The notes beneath the pieces are model-generated. The model saw nothing but the letters and a program-made list of their open reading frames with translations, ran no database searches and was not told the origin of the DNA. Below, piece after piece: positions 12,020-22,840 of a stretch of DNA of 64,000 nucleotides. Where the stretch lies: assembly GCA_028554795.2 (NCBI GenBank), contig CM068828.1:20081936-20145935 (forward strand), in the 5' to 3' direction. The number at the start of each line of letters is the position of its first letter. Within the stretch, counting starts at the first letter, position 1. A program made the position numbers and the translations under genes. Source of the DNA: Sinohyriopsis cumingii. Taxonomy: Eukaryota; Mollusca; Bivalvia; Unionida; Unionidae.

Positions 12020-13425
12020 AAATGAACTTTACTAGTGTCTACACAGAGCACTGTTAAACATGGGACAGGTGTATAATATACATTACCCTATTTGTGTCTA
12101 CACAGAGCACTGTTAAACATGGGACAGGTGTTTAATGTACTTTACTAGTGCCTACACCAAGCACTGTTACACATGGGACAGATGTATAATGTACATTACC
12201 CTACTAGTGTCTTCATAGAACACTATTAAACATGGGGCAGGTGTATAATGTACATTACCTTACTAGTGCCTTCACAGATCACTATTAAACATAGGACAAG
12301 TTTGTAATGTACATTACCCTACTAGTATCTTCATAGAGCACTATTTAACATGGGGCAGGTGTATAATGTACCCTACTAGTGTCTTCATAGAGCACAATTT
12401 AACATGGGGCAGGTGTATAATGTACCCTACTAGTGTCTTCACAGAGCACAATTTAACATGGGCCAGGTGTATAATGTACATTACCCTACTAGTGTCTTCA
12501 TAGAGCACAGTTTAACATAGGGAAGGTGTATAATGTACATTACCCTACTAGTTTCTTCATAGAGCACAATTTAACATGGGGCAGGTGTATAATTTACATT
12601 ACCCTACTAGTTTCTTCATAGAGCACAATTTAACATGGGGCAGGTGTATAATGTACATTACCCTACTAGTGTCTTCAAAGAGCACAATTTAACATGCGGC
12701 AGGTGTATAATGTACATTACCCTACTAGTGTCTTCATAGAGCACAATTTAACATGGGGCAGGTGTATAATGTACATTACCCTACTAGTGTCTTCACAGAG
12801 CACAATTTAACATGGGGCAGGTGTATAATGTACATTACCCTACTAGTGTCTTCACAGAGCACAATTTAACATGGGGCAGGTATATACTGTACATTACCCT
12901 ACTAGTGTCTTCAGAGAGCACAATTTAACATGGGGCAGGTGTATAATGTATATTACCCTACTAGTGTCTTCATAGAGCACAATTTAACATGGGGCAGGTG
13001 TATAATGTACATTACCCTACTAGTGTCTTCATAGAGCACAATTTAACATGGGGCAGGTGTATAATGTACATTACCCTACTAGTGTCTTCATAGAGCACAA
13101 TTTAACATGGGGCATGTGTATAATGTACATTACCCTACTAGTGTCTTCAAAGAGCACAATTTAACATGGGGCAGGTGTATAATGTACATTACCCTACTAG
13201 TGTCTTCATAGAGCACAATTTAACATGTGGCAGGTGTATAATGTACATTACCCTACTAGTGTCTTCATAGAGCACAATTTAACATTGGGAAGATGTATAA
13301 TGTACATTACCCTACTAGTTTCTTCATAGAGCACAATTTAACATGGGGCATGTGTATAATGTACATTACCCTACTAGTGTCTTCAAAGAGCACAATTTAA
13401 CATGGGGCAGGTGTATAATGTACCA
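12020..13425. repeat. 59-bp minisatellite, about 23 copies
   Basis: The unit contains TAGTGTCTTCATAGAGCACA, ATTTAACATGGGGCAGGTGT and ATAATGTACATTACCCTAC. Variation increases toward the left end, as expected for an array growing from the right. Confidence 0.95.
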
Positions 13426-14029
13426 TTCATAGTATTTTTATTTAGTCATAAAGACATTTTTCTTGAATGCCAAAGATTTGTACATGCTAGGAATTTGAAA
13501 CTGTCAAATCACTTATCATGCCACATTCATTGTATGTCTCATGTGAAGTTACCATTTCCTTTTTGTTGCTAATTCTATGCAAGAAGCTAAGTGTTGATAC
13601 ATATTTGGCCAGTTTTAATATTTAAATATTATAAAATAAAATACACAAGCCTGATAATTTTTGAAATTTCAACTAATGAACAAGCACTTGTGATTGTTCA
13701 CATTATATAAATCATGTCCTTTAATATATTGTAGCAAAAAGGTCATTTTGTATAGAAGGTTATCGTATTTAATCAAAGACAAGTCTTCATGATTTGAATT
13801 ACTTTTAATTTTGACCACTATTAACCAAAACATGAGAGTCAGTTACAAGGCATCTTCAGGGATGAGCCCTTTATAATGTTCAAATAAGGGGAAAACACTT
13901 GCCCATTTCAATATTAAAAGTTCCAAATTTAAAAAATGTTCATGTGTTGAGTGATGATTTCACTGCACTTTACATATGTTAAATTGTTTTCCAATCTGAA
14001 TCATTGAATAACTCATCATATTTGGCCAA
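13426..14029. other. Intronic DNA, nothing recognised
   Basis: AT-rich single-copy-looking sequence between two minisatellites. No exon, RNA or mobile-element signature found. Confidence 0.45.
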
Positions 14030-14800
14030 TACACACTATCTCATTGGGGCATTGTTATGTCGACACACATTATCCCATTGGGCTATTGTTATGTCAATAC
14101 ACATTATCTCATTGAGGCATTGTTATGTCAGTACACATTATCTCACAGGAGCATTGTTATGTCAATACACATTATCTCACTGAGGCATTGTTATGTCAAT
14201 ACACATTATCTCATTGAGGCATTGTTATGTCAATACACATTATCTCACAGGAGCATTGTTATGTCAATACACATTATCTCACTGAGGCATTGTTATGTCA
14301 ATACACATTATCTCACAGGAGCATTGTTATGTCAATACACATTATCTCATTAGGATATTGTTGTGTCAGTACACATTATCTCATTGGGGCATTGTTATGT
14401 TGATACACATTATCTCATTGGGGCATTGTTATGTCAACATACATATCTCATTGGGGCATTGTTATGTGAATACACATTATCTCATTGGGGCATTCTTATG
14501 TCAGTATACATTATCTCATGGGGGCATTGTTATGTCAATACAAATTATCTCATTTGGGCATTCTTATGTCAGTAGACATTTTCTCATTAGGGCATTGTTA
14601 TGTCAACACACATCTCATTGGGTATTGTTATGTCACTACACATCTCATTGGGGTATTGTTATTTCAGTACACATTATCTTATTGGAGCATAGTTATTTCA
14701 ATACACATTACCAAACAGGGGCATTGTTATGTCAATACACATTATCTCACAGGGGCATTGTTATGTCAGTACACATTATTTCATTGGGGCATTGTTATAT
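14030..14800. repeat. 34-bp minisatellite, about 22 copies
   Basis: The unit is made of ATTGTTATGTCAATACACAT and TATCTCATTGGGGC. It ends about 75 bp before the acceptor of the next ZNHIT1 exon. Long overlapping frames across it are repeat artefacts. Confidence 0.95.
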
Positions 14801-14876
14801 ACGGTTGGAGTTTCTAATCCCTCATGTACAAGTCTTTGCAAATACTAATCCTAACAAGTCTTCAATTTTGTTGCAG

Positions 14877-14965
14877 CAAATGTTAAGCACAGATCCACCC
14901 AATTACTTCAGTGCCTCCACTCCTCCTTCAAAGTTCCCAGAGAGACATTTCTGTGCAGTGTGTGG
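14877..14965 (+). CDS. ZNHIT1: ZNHIT1, exon with the first zf-HIT CxxC
   Basis: This exon encodes the variable loop and the start of the zf-HIT zinc domain: a Pro/Ser-rich stretch, then PERHFCAVCG with the first zinc-binding CxxC pair. The acceptor is TTGTTGCAG. The exon ends after TGTGTGG, where ATATCCTTT starts. No usable GT donor follows, but ATATCCTTT is the U12-type AT-AC donor. Splicing there, in phase 2, to an AC acceptor at 19234 continues the reading frame as FPSSYICVSCG, as the family requires. Reading through instead gives a stop within a few codons. Confidence 0.93.
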
Positions 14966-15019
14966 ATATCCTTTATAATTAATTATACATGCATTCAGTA
15001 ATTTCTTGTGATAATGCTG

Positions 15020-16630
15020 TGTATGACAGCCATAGAGTATATTGCCTTATAATGGGTTAGGGTTTATGTGTATGACAGTCATAGAGAACTACGCCTTATA
15101 ATGGGATGGGGTTTATGTGTATGACAGCCATAGAGTACACTGCCTTATAATGGGATGGGGTTTATGTGTATGACAGCCATAGAGTATACTGCTTTTAGTG
15201 GGTTAGGGTTTATGTGTATGACAGTCATAGAGTACACTGCTTTATAGTGGGATGGAGTGTATATGTATGACAGCCATAGAGTACACTGCCTTATAATGGG
15301 ATGGGGTTTATGTGTATGACAGCCATAGAGTATACTGCCTTATAATAAGATGGAGTTTATGTGTTTGACAATCATAGAGTATACAGCCTTATAATGGGAT
15401 GGGGTTTATGTGTATGGCAGCCATAGAGCACACTGCCTTATAATGGGATGGAGTTTATGTGTATGACAGCCATAGAGTACACTGCCTTGTAATGGGATGG
15501 GGTTTATGTGTATGACAGCCATAGAGTATACTGCCTTATAATAAGATGGAGTTTATGTGTTTGACAATCATAGAGTATACAGCCTTATAATGGGATGGGG
15601 TTTATGTGTATGGCAGCCATAGAGCACACTGCCTTATAATGGGATGGAGTTTATGTGTATGACAGCCATAGAGTACACTGCCTTGTAATGGGATGGGGTT
15701 TATGTGTATGACAGCCATAGAGTATACTGCCTTATAATAAGATGGAGTTTATGTTTTTGACAATCATAGAGTATACAGCCTTATAATAGGATGGGGTTTA
15801 TGTGTATGACAGCCATAGAGTACACTGCCTTGTAATGGGATGAGGTTTATGTGTATGACAGCCATAGAGTACACTGCCTTATAATGGGATGGGGTTTATG
15901 TGTATGGCAGCCATAGAGCACACTGCCTTATAATGGGATGGAGTTTATGTGTATGGCAGCCATAGAGCACACTGCCTTATAATGGGATGGGGTTTATGTG
16001 TATGGCAGCCATAGAGCACACTGCCTTATAATGGGATGGGGTTTATGTGTATGGCAGCCATAGAGCACACTGCCTTATAATGGGATGGGGTTTATGTGTA
16101 TGGCAGCCATAGAGCACACTGCCTTATAATGGGATGGGGTTTATGTGTATGGCAGCCATAGAGCACACTGCCTTATAATGGGATGGGGTTTATGTGTATG
16201 GCAGCCATAGAGCACACTGCCTTATAATGGGATGGGGTTTATGTGTATGGCAGCCATAGAGCAAACTGCCTTATAATGGGATGGGGTTTATGTGTATGGC
16301 AGCCATAGAGCACACTGCCTTATAATGGGATGGGGTTTATGTGTATGGCAGCCATAGAGTACACTGCCTTATAGTGGGATAGGGTTTATGTGTATGACAG
16401 CCATTGAGTATACAGCCTTATAGTGGGATGGGGTTTATGTGTATGGCAGCCATAGAGTACACTACCTTATAGTGGGATGGGGTTTATGTGTATGACAGCC
16501 ATTGAGTATACAGCCTTATAGTGCTAAGTGGGATGGGGTTTATGTATTTGACAGCCATAGAGTATACTGCCTTATAATAGGATGGGGTTTATGTGTATGA
16601 CAGCCATAGAGTACACTGCCTTATAATGAA
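15020..16630. repeat. 49-bp minisatellite with 196-bp higher-order repeat
   Basis: About 33 units contain TGTATGACAGCCATAGAGTA, CACTGCCTTATAATGGGATG and GGGTTTATG. Between about 15330 and 15800 a four-unit block repeats with 196-bp period: the variant ATAAGATGGAG recurs at 15345, 15541 and 15737. A second, more homogeneous block with GGCAGCCATAGAGCACACTG fills 15890-16340. Confidence 0.95.
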
Positions 16631-16849
16631 GCATGATATATTATTTTACTGCCACATATTGAATTGGGATACTGTATTATCATTTATTTTTGTTGGGCTC
16701 AATTTTCATGGTTTTGTATTAAAAAAAGAAGGCATTTTCATGGGTACTTAAATTTGTGGTTTTGCCTGTGAATATTTGCATATTAGTAGGTATTTAATTT
16801 CATGGTTTAACCTCTAAAAAGACCTAAAATAAAGACAACAAAAGAATGA

Positions 16850-18020
16850 AATTATGCCAGCGCAGATGACAGTTTAATGTTTAAAACAATACTACCACCT
16901 GTATGACACAGTACTGAAACTACTCTTCTAAAAGTAGTTAATGACATTCTGTCTGGTTTCGATAGCAGAAAGATTACAGTCCTCACCCTCCTTGATTTGT
17001 CTGCAGCATTTGACACAATAGACCATGATATATTCACCATCTCCAGCATGTATTTGGCATTCGTGATAGAGCCTTACTGTGGTTCAAGTCCTACTTGGTC
17101 AGCAGGACACAAACTGGGTCTGCAAATTGAATACACTCCAGCCCAGTTAATGTATGTTTTAGTGTTCCACAGGGGTCTGTTCTTGGACCTATTCTGTTCA
17201 TTCTATACACTCAGCTGCTCTCAAGTGTCATAGATCATCATCCAGTGTCTCATAAACATTATGCTGATGACGCCCATACAAATCTAGCCACCCAGCTGAA
17301 GTTGATGCTACCATCCAAGGTGTAGAGAGGTGCATTTCTGATGTGAAATCATGGATGACGTGTAATAAGCTGCAGATGAATGTTGATAAAACTCAATATC
17401 TACTTCAGAAACTTCAAAAAGTTCAAAACACAGCTGCTCGGATCATACTTAGAGTACCATAATCAGAGCACACCTTCCCGCTGCTTTATACCCTACACTA
17501 GTCTGGCTATCCATTCAATCCAGAATCAAACACAAAATTTGTTCTCTGTGCTACGTTTCACTGATGGACTCCAGTCCAACATACCTATCCAACCTCACCC
17601 ATGTGTACCCACCAGCAAGATGCTTACGCTCCTCTTCTGACAATCATATACTCATTATTCCCACTACAAAAACAGAGTCATATGGACAACGTTCTTTTGC
17701 ATACCAGGGCCCAGCAACGTGGAATGAATTGCCCACTGAAATTAGACACAAAGACACAGTGATCTCATTAACTGTGCTCTTAAAACTCACTTATTTTGAC
17801 TGCAAGACCAAACTTAAAGACTTGATAATGTTTTCTACCTTAAATATTTTCAGCATGTTTTTTATGTTTTCTAATTTCATGGTGTTTGTTTTTTTTGTAA
17901 TAATATTATTATATATGTTTTTATGTTATAGGTGTTGTCTAATGTTGTAAAGCGCTTAGAGCTTCTAAAGATTAGGTGCTATACAAAGTCCTCATTATTA
18001 TTATTATTATTATTATTATG
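16850..18020 (+). mobile_element. Truncated non-LTR retrotransposon (LINE, CR1/Jockey-like)
   Basis: Broken coding sequence for a reverse transcriptase. A segment reading LTLLDLSAAFDTIDHDIF contains the first catalytic Asp region of the RT fold. A later VPQGS-like motif and YADD, the RT catalytic box, appear near 17259-17275. The C-terminal part retains the typical YGQRSFAYQGPATWNELP block near 17680-17740. The element ends with AAGCGCTTAGAGC and an ATT microsatellite (17993-18019), the usual 3' end of such LINEs. It is 5'-truncated, internally deleted and frameshifted, so it is not mobile on its own. It lies inside the U12 intron of ZNHIT1. Confidence 0.88.
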
Positions 18021-18089
18021 AGAACAAATTAAAGACCTGGCAAGTTCAATACTTACACTGTTTTCGACCAATTGAATAACATAATATAT

Positions 18090-19085
18090 GCAGGCAATTA
18101 ACATGCAACGCTAACATGCAAACCATGCATATATACACTAACATGCAAACATGCATATATACACTAACATGCAAACCATGCATACAGACATAAACATGCA
18201 AACCATGCATACAGACATAAACATGCAAACCATGCATACAGACATTAACATGCAAACCATGCATACAGGCATTAACATGCAAACCATGCATACAGACATT
18301 AACATGCAGACCATGCATACAGACATAAACATGCAAACCATGCATACAGACATAAACATGCAAACCATGCATACAGTCATAAACATGCAAACCATGCATA
18401 CTGTCATAAACATGCAAACCATGCATACAGACATTAACATGCAAACCATGCATACAGACATTAACATGCATATCATACATATATACACTAACATGCAAAC
18501 CATGCATATATACACTAACATGCAAACATGCATATATACACTAGCATGCAAACCATGCATACAGACATAAACATGCAAACCATGCATACAGACATAAACA
18601 TGCAAACCATGCATACAGACATTAACATGCAAACCATGCATACGACATTAACATGCAAACCATGCATACAGACATAAACATGCAAACCATGCATACAGAC
18701 ATAAACATGCAAACCATGCATACAGACATAAACATGCAAACCATGCATACAGACATAAACATGCAAACCATGCATACAGTCATAAACATGCAAACCATGC
18801 ATACAGACATTAACATGCAAGCCATGCATACAGACATTAACATGCAAACCACGCATACAGACATTAACATGCATATCATGCATATATACACTAACATGCA
18901 AACCATGCATATATACACTAACATGCAAACAGACATTAACATGCAAACCATGGATACAGACATTAACATGCAAACCATGCATATATACACTAACATGCAA
19001 ACCATGCATATATACACTAACATGCAAACCATGCGTACAGACATTAACATGCAAACTGTGCATATATACACTAACATGCATATCA
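18090..19085. repeat. 27-bp minisatellite, about 36 copies
   Basis: The unit joins AAACCATGCATACAGACA and TAAACATGC. Because 27 is divisible by three, several frames on both strands stay open for over 150 codons (Met/Cys/His-rich). These are not genes. A variant with ATATATACACTAACATGC forms a block at each end. Confidence 0.95.
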
Positions 19086-19097
19086 TAAGGTAAGACT

Positions 19098-19182
19098 CGT
19101 CTATCTATCTATCTATCTATCTATGTATCTATCGATCTATCTGTCTGTCTGTCAGTCTGTCTATGAATCAATCAATCAATCA
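19098..19182. repeat. TCTA/TCTG and AATC microsatellite
   Basis: Tandem CTAT units grade into CTGT and then AATC units, about 50 bp upstream of the AT-AC intron end. Confidence 0.85.
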
Positions 19183-19234
19183 AGGGTTATGTGATCCTAA
19201 AACAAAGAAGCTGCTGTTTCCTTAACATATCCAC

Positions 19235-19315
19235 ATTTCCATCCAGCTACATCTGTGTATCCTGTGGGTCTCGCTATTGTAGTGTAAAATGTCTCGGAAC
19301 CCATCAAGACACAAG
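19235..19315 (+). CDS. ZNHIT1: ZNHIT1, zf-HIT core exon
   Basis: This exon encodes the rest of the zf-HIT zinc domain: FPSSYICVSCGSRYCSVKC followed by LGTHQDTR. It carries the second CxxC, the CxxxC pair and the HIT-box histidine that complete the two zinc sites. It begins after the AC acceptor of the U12-type intron and ends ACACAAG|GTTTGT. It is 81 bp with 1 + 78 + 2 coding bases, exactly matching the phases of its neighbours. The exon end and donor are repeated twice downstream, at 19356 and about 19420. Confidence 0.94.
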
Positions 19316-19456
19316 GTTTGTATCTCATTCCCAGTCTTGTTATTATAATGTCTCAGAACCCATCAAGACACAAGGTTTGTATCTCATTCCCTATCTTGTT
19401 ATTGCAGTGCCAGATGTTTGCAAATCCATCAAGATACAAGGTTTGTATCTCATTCA
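19297..19456. repeat. ~60-bp tandem repeat copying the exon end and donor
   Basis: Three units carry CCATCAAGACACAAGGTTTG and TATCTCATTC, starting at 19297, 19356 and about 19420. The first overlaps the last 19 bp of the ZNHIT1 exon. The later copies retain a plausible GTTTGT donor, and the second interval also holds an acceptor-like TTATTGCAG. Confidence 0.88.
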
Positions 19457-19914
19457 CTTGACTATTTGCACCTGCACCCAGCGTGTTTTGTTTCCTCATT
19501 TGTACTTACAATTAGAGACCAGTAGTCCTGATTGCAGATACAGGGACCTGTTATCATGGTCAACTTTAAACTTAATTACTGTTTACTAACTACATTAGAA
19601 CTTTGAAAACATGAAGTACTGCAGGACTAAATTTTTGGTTCCATGTTGGGGAAGTTGTTTCAAATTCTCAGTACCACAGACTAGATTTTTGAGTGACTTA
19701 TCAAACTTGTAATGTACCAATGCTGAGTACTTTATTCACCACAGTGTTAATCAATGTGAGTGTTTAATTTTTTATTACAGTAGAAAAAATTAATTGTTCT
19801 AGATGTTGTTTATCTCATTTTACAAAATTTAATCTTAGAATTGTTTTGGGGTAAATGATTGCCATCATATTGTTAATATATTTGATTTGGTAAATAATGT
19901 ATTCTTTTTACAGA
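19457..19914. other. Intronic DNA, nothing recognised
   Basis: AT-rich unique-looking sequence in the last ZNHIT1 intron. No exon-like segment with family similarity seen. Confidence 0.45.
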
Positions 19915-20105
19915 CACAGCTCTGTCATATTAGTATATACTGCACTGTACAAAATTATTGACACAACACTGATATAATAGTATATACTGTACTGTATTAA
20001 ATTATTGACACAACACTGATATATAGGTATAACTGTACTGTATAAAGTTATTGACACAGCACTGATATATAGGTATATACTGCTCTTTACAAAATGAGAG
20101 GTTTT
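19915..20105. repeat. ~61-bp tandem repeat, 3-4 copies
   Basis: Units contain GACACAACACTGATATA and TATACTGTACTGTAT followed by AAATTATT. Confidence 0.8.
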
Positions 20106-20710
20106 CAGGCAACTTGTTCTCCTTGACAATGACAAATGTGTCAATTTATATACCTGTCTTAGGTTATGTATACACAGTAAAAGTTTGAAATGGAGTGTCA
20201 GGGACTCTGGGCATATTGAGGATCAGACTTGGTCTTTGAAGAGTAACAGCTGAATTCTTAAAGTCATTTATTTATCATTTTCTTTTTTTTCTTACTGTAC
20301 TCATAATTTATGTACCCATATTGCCTTGTCATAAAGTACATTGATACATACATATTTTTTATGCTGAGTGTAAATTCCAAGTTATTTGATTTGTAATTAT
20401 AGAAAATGTGTTATCTAGTTTGGTTTTGAATGTCTTCATTGTATACACCAGTTGGTTATACATTAATATACAATTACTGTACAATAATTATTGCTGCTGT
20501 ATTTGATTTTTCTTTATTGCTTTGTTTGAATAATTTACTGATCAGAAAAAATGAGTTTGTGTCACCTATTAATTTGTATATTTCTTTAATTGGCTTTTTC
20601 ATTTCCAAAATTTTTCCAGTGATTGCAACATTGCTGATAAGTATTTTGTGATAATTTCATGAATGCTGAAATTTTAAAATCTGAATTTGTATATCAATAA
20701 ATCTTTCTTC

Positions 20711-20965
20711 CATTGGCCATACCCTGTCAAGCAAGATTTTTCTGTTTGCCCTACTTAATTGAGCAAGCTTTTTTCTATTTGCCTTACTCAAATGGGCAAG
20801 CTTTCTCTTTAGCCCTTCTCAAGTGGTCTAGCTTATTCTATTTGCACTACACATTTGGGCTGGGTTTTTCTGTTTGCCCTACACATTTGGGTTGGCATTT
20901 TCTATTCTTACTCAAATGTTCAAGCTTATTCTATTAGCCCCACTAAATTGGGCAAGCTTTTGTTC
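20711..20965. repeat. ~48-bp diverged tandem repeat
   Basis: Units resemble TTTTTCTGTTTGCCCTACTC plus AAATGGGCAAGC, about five diverged copies. Confidence 0.75.
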
Positions 20966-21689
20966 AGTCACAAGAGTATATAATTATATACCAGTAGTGG
21001 GCTTGGAGGTCAAGGTTGTTAATGGACTGTAAGAATACATGCAGTGGGATAGGTGATTGATAGATGCCATGCTTAGCAAAGGGCATAGTCATGCTAGTGC
21101 ATTTCAGTTTTGACAGCTGATATATTTAAAATCCCAGGAGGCTAAATTCTGCTGAGTAATACCATTGAAATATATACTCCCTAGATGGATGCTCACAGAC
21201 TTTAAATTTAGACTTCCTAATTGCTCAGACTGTTCAAGGCTGTCAACCAGACTACTCACCTTGTTCATTATCTTGATTCTTTGATCATAAGAACTATAAG
21301 TAAGTGTGATCATTGCAATGCTGAGCTTTGCCATAACGTTTGTTTCTTGTTATTGGTCTTATCAACACTTTTAACATATTATTGGCAATATCATGCAGGG
21401 AAAAGGAGAGCTAAGCAATTCTTGCAAGGACACAGAGCAACAGCCAGCCCAGGCTGCCCTTGGTGGATGTTGAACCTGCAACCCTAGGATTACAAGTCCC
21501 AATAAAAACTAATTTCTTGTTGGTTTCTCCAGGGTTAGTTTAGTTATCAGCACAAGGTATTGTTTATCATAGAATTCCCAAAACATCACAAGACTTTACA
21601 GGAAGCTAAATTGGGCATATGCAGGAGACATTAAGTTTGAAACCTTCAAGCATTAAAATTCAGTTTTACTATCTCACTGAGTATTGAGA
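20966..21689. other. Intronic DNA, nothing recognised
   Basis: No gene found. A short segment at 21400-21490 (GGAAAAGGAGAGC, CAACAGCCAGCCC) is less AT-rich but has no supported splice sites. Confidence 0.4.
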
Positions 21690-21905
21690 GAGCTCTACCA
21701 GGTTTGCATCTGTGGAAGCTCTACAAGTGTTTGCCTCTTTGTCCCTGGTTATTGAGAAAGCTTGAAATTGTTTGCCTTTTTGTCCCTGGTTATTCAGAGA
21801 GCTTGAAATTGTTTGCCTCTTTTTCCTTGCTTATTGAGCAAGGTCTGCAAGTGTTTGCCTGTGTCCTTGGTTATTGTGAGAGCTCTACAAGTGTGTCAGC
21901 ATCAT
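21690..21905. repeat. ~50-bp tandem repeat
   Basis: Units contain TTGCCTCTTTGTCCCTGG and TTATTGAGAGAGCT, about four copies. Confidence 0.78.
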
Positions 21906-21925
21906 CAATATTATTGTGATATTAA

Positions 21926-21927
<2 letters not shown>

Positions 21928-22011
<84 letters not shown>
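21928..22011. repeat. TA microsatellite
   Basis: Uninterrupted TA dinucleotide run of about 84 bp. The Ile-Tyr open frames over it are artefacts. Confidence 0.97.
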
Positions 22012-22013
<2 letters not shown>

Positions 22014-22239
22014 CAGACATAACACTTTTATCAACAGAAAGGGTATGTCATTCCTTCTGTTGTTTTTGCTTTTTCATTCTCGTAATTTTTTCATATTTAC
22101 TTATGTACTTGCTTATATGCCAGGTCCAACTTCAGACAACCTAATCCTTTATCTGTGATCGCATAATGCACTGGCAGATCTGGGTCCATTTTGTTTGTTC
22201 TGTTGATAACTCATAGCAAACTGTATAGACCCAGATCTG

Positions 22240-22460
22240 TCAGGGGTTCTGGGTAACTGAGTGGTCTGTTTCCTTTACAGATCACTCACATATCTCCTCT
22301 GGGTGCATGGGATCAAGTCTTGGCTCAGCCTGTGTGGATATGTGAAAAGTTTGCCAGCACATTTCCATTGTTTGGTGGTTCTTCCCAGGTATTTCATCCA
22401 CCAAATATACTAGTTACCATGTATAACAAATCATGTACTGAAAAATGTTGTTAAATCCAG
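22240..22460 (+). mobile_element. tRNA-derived SINE, old diverged copy
   Basis: Diverged relative of the SINE at 22595. It keeps a head with GTAACTGAGTGGTCTG, a middle with TTTGCCAGCACATTTCC, and a body resembling CCATGTATAACA and TGTACTGAAAAATG. No target-site duplication was recognised. Confidence 0.65.
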
Positions 22461-22594
22461 AAAGTAATAAAGCCATAGACCAGATCTACCAGCACATTAT
22501 GCAATGACAGATCTGATCTGTGCAGTTTGCAGTTGGACTCGACCTATAAATGAGTATATATGGTATGCTTAATTTTTATGGACTCAAAATTTTG

Positions 22595-22839
22595 GGGGCC
22601 CCGAGTGGCCGAGTGGTCTAAAGTGCTCACCGTTACAGATCACTGCCATCTCACCTCAGTCTGCGTCGGTTTGATTCTCGGATTCGGCTAATGTGGTTAT
22701 GTGAGAAAGCTTGCCAGTAGCTTCTTGCTGGTTGGTGGTTCCCCGGGTTCTTCCTCCACCATTAATACTGGCTGCCATGCATAGCCTATCTTGTGCTGTA
22801 AAATGGCGTTAAACCCTACTACAACAATAAAAAAAACAA
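22595..22839 (+). mobile_element. tRNA-derived SINE, full-length copy with target duplication
   Basis: Starts GGGGCCCCGAGTGGCC. The A-box is TGGCCGAGTGG and the B-box is GGTTTGATTCTC. The conserved body includes GGTTCTTCCTCCACCATT, then AATGGCGTTAAACCC and a CAA/A tail. It is flanked by the 11-bp repeat TCAAAATTTTG at 22584-22594 and 22840-22850. The right-hand duplication runs straight into the 22-bp satellite. Confidence 0.9.
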
Positions 22840-22840
22840 T

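Larger units (their letters stand above)
14966..19234 (+). other. ZNHIT1: U12-type AT-AC intron of ZNHIT1
   Basis: The intron begins ATATCCTTT (14966-14974), the consensus U12 donor. It has TTCCTTAAC at 19218-19226, the consensus U12 branch-point element, and ends ATATCCAC at 19234. The branch adenosine lies about 9-10 nt from the AC acceptor, within the spacing known for minor-spliceosome introns. The frame and the protein sequence across the junction confirm the choice. The intron is 4,269 bp and holds a 49-bp satellite, a LINE fragment, a 27-bp satellite and a TCTA microsatellite. Confidence 0.92.

Noticed and set aside
12020..16630. Possible CRISPR-like arrays of regular repeats
   Set aside because: Units are contiguous minisatellites with no unique spacers, and the context is animal introns.
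18046..19093. Long open frames on both strands, Met/Cys/His-rich
   Set aside because: They follow from a 27-bp tandem repeat without stop codons; the period is divisible by three and the frames occur on both strands.
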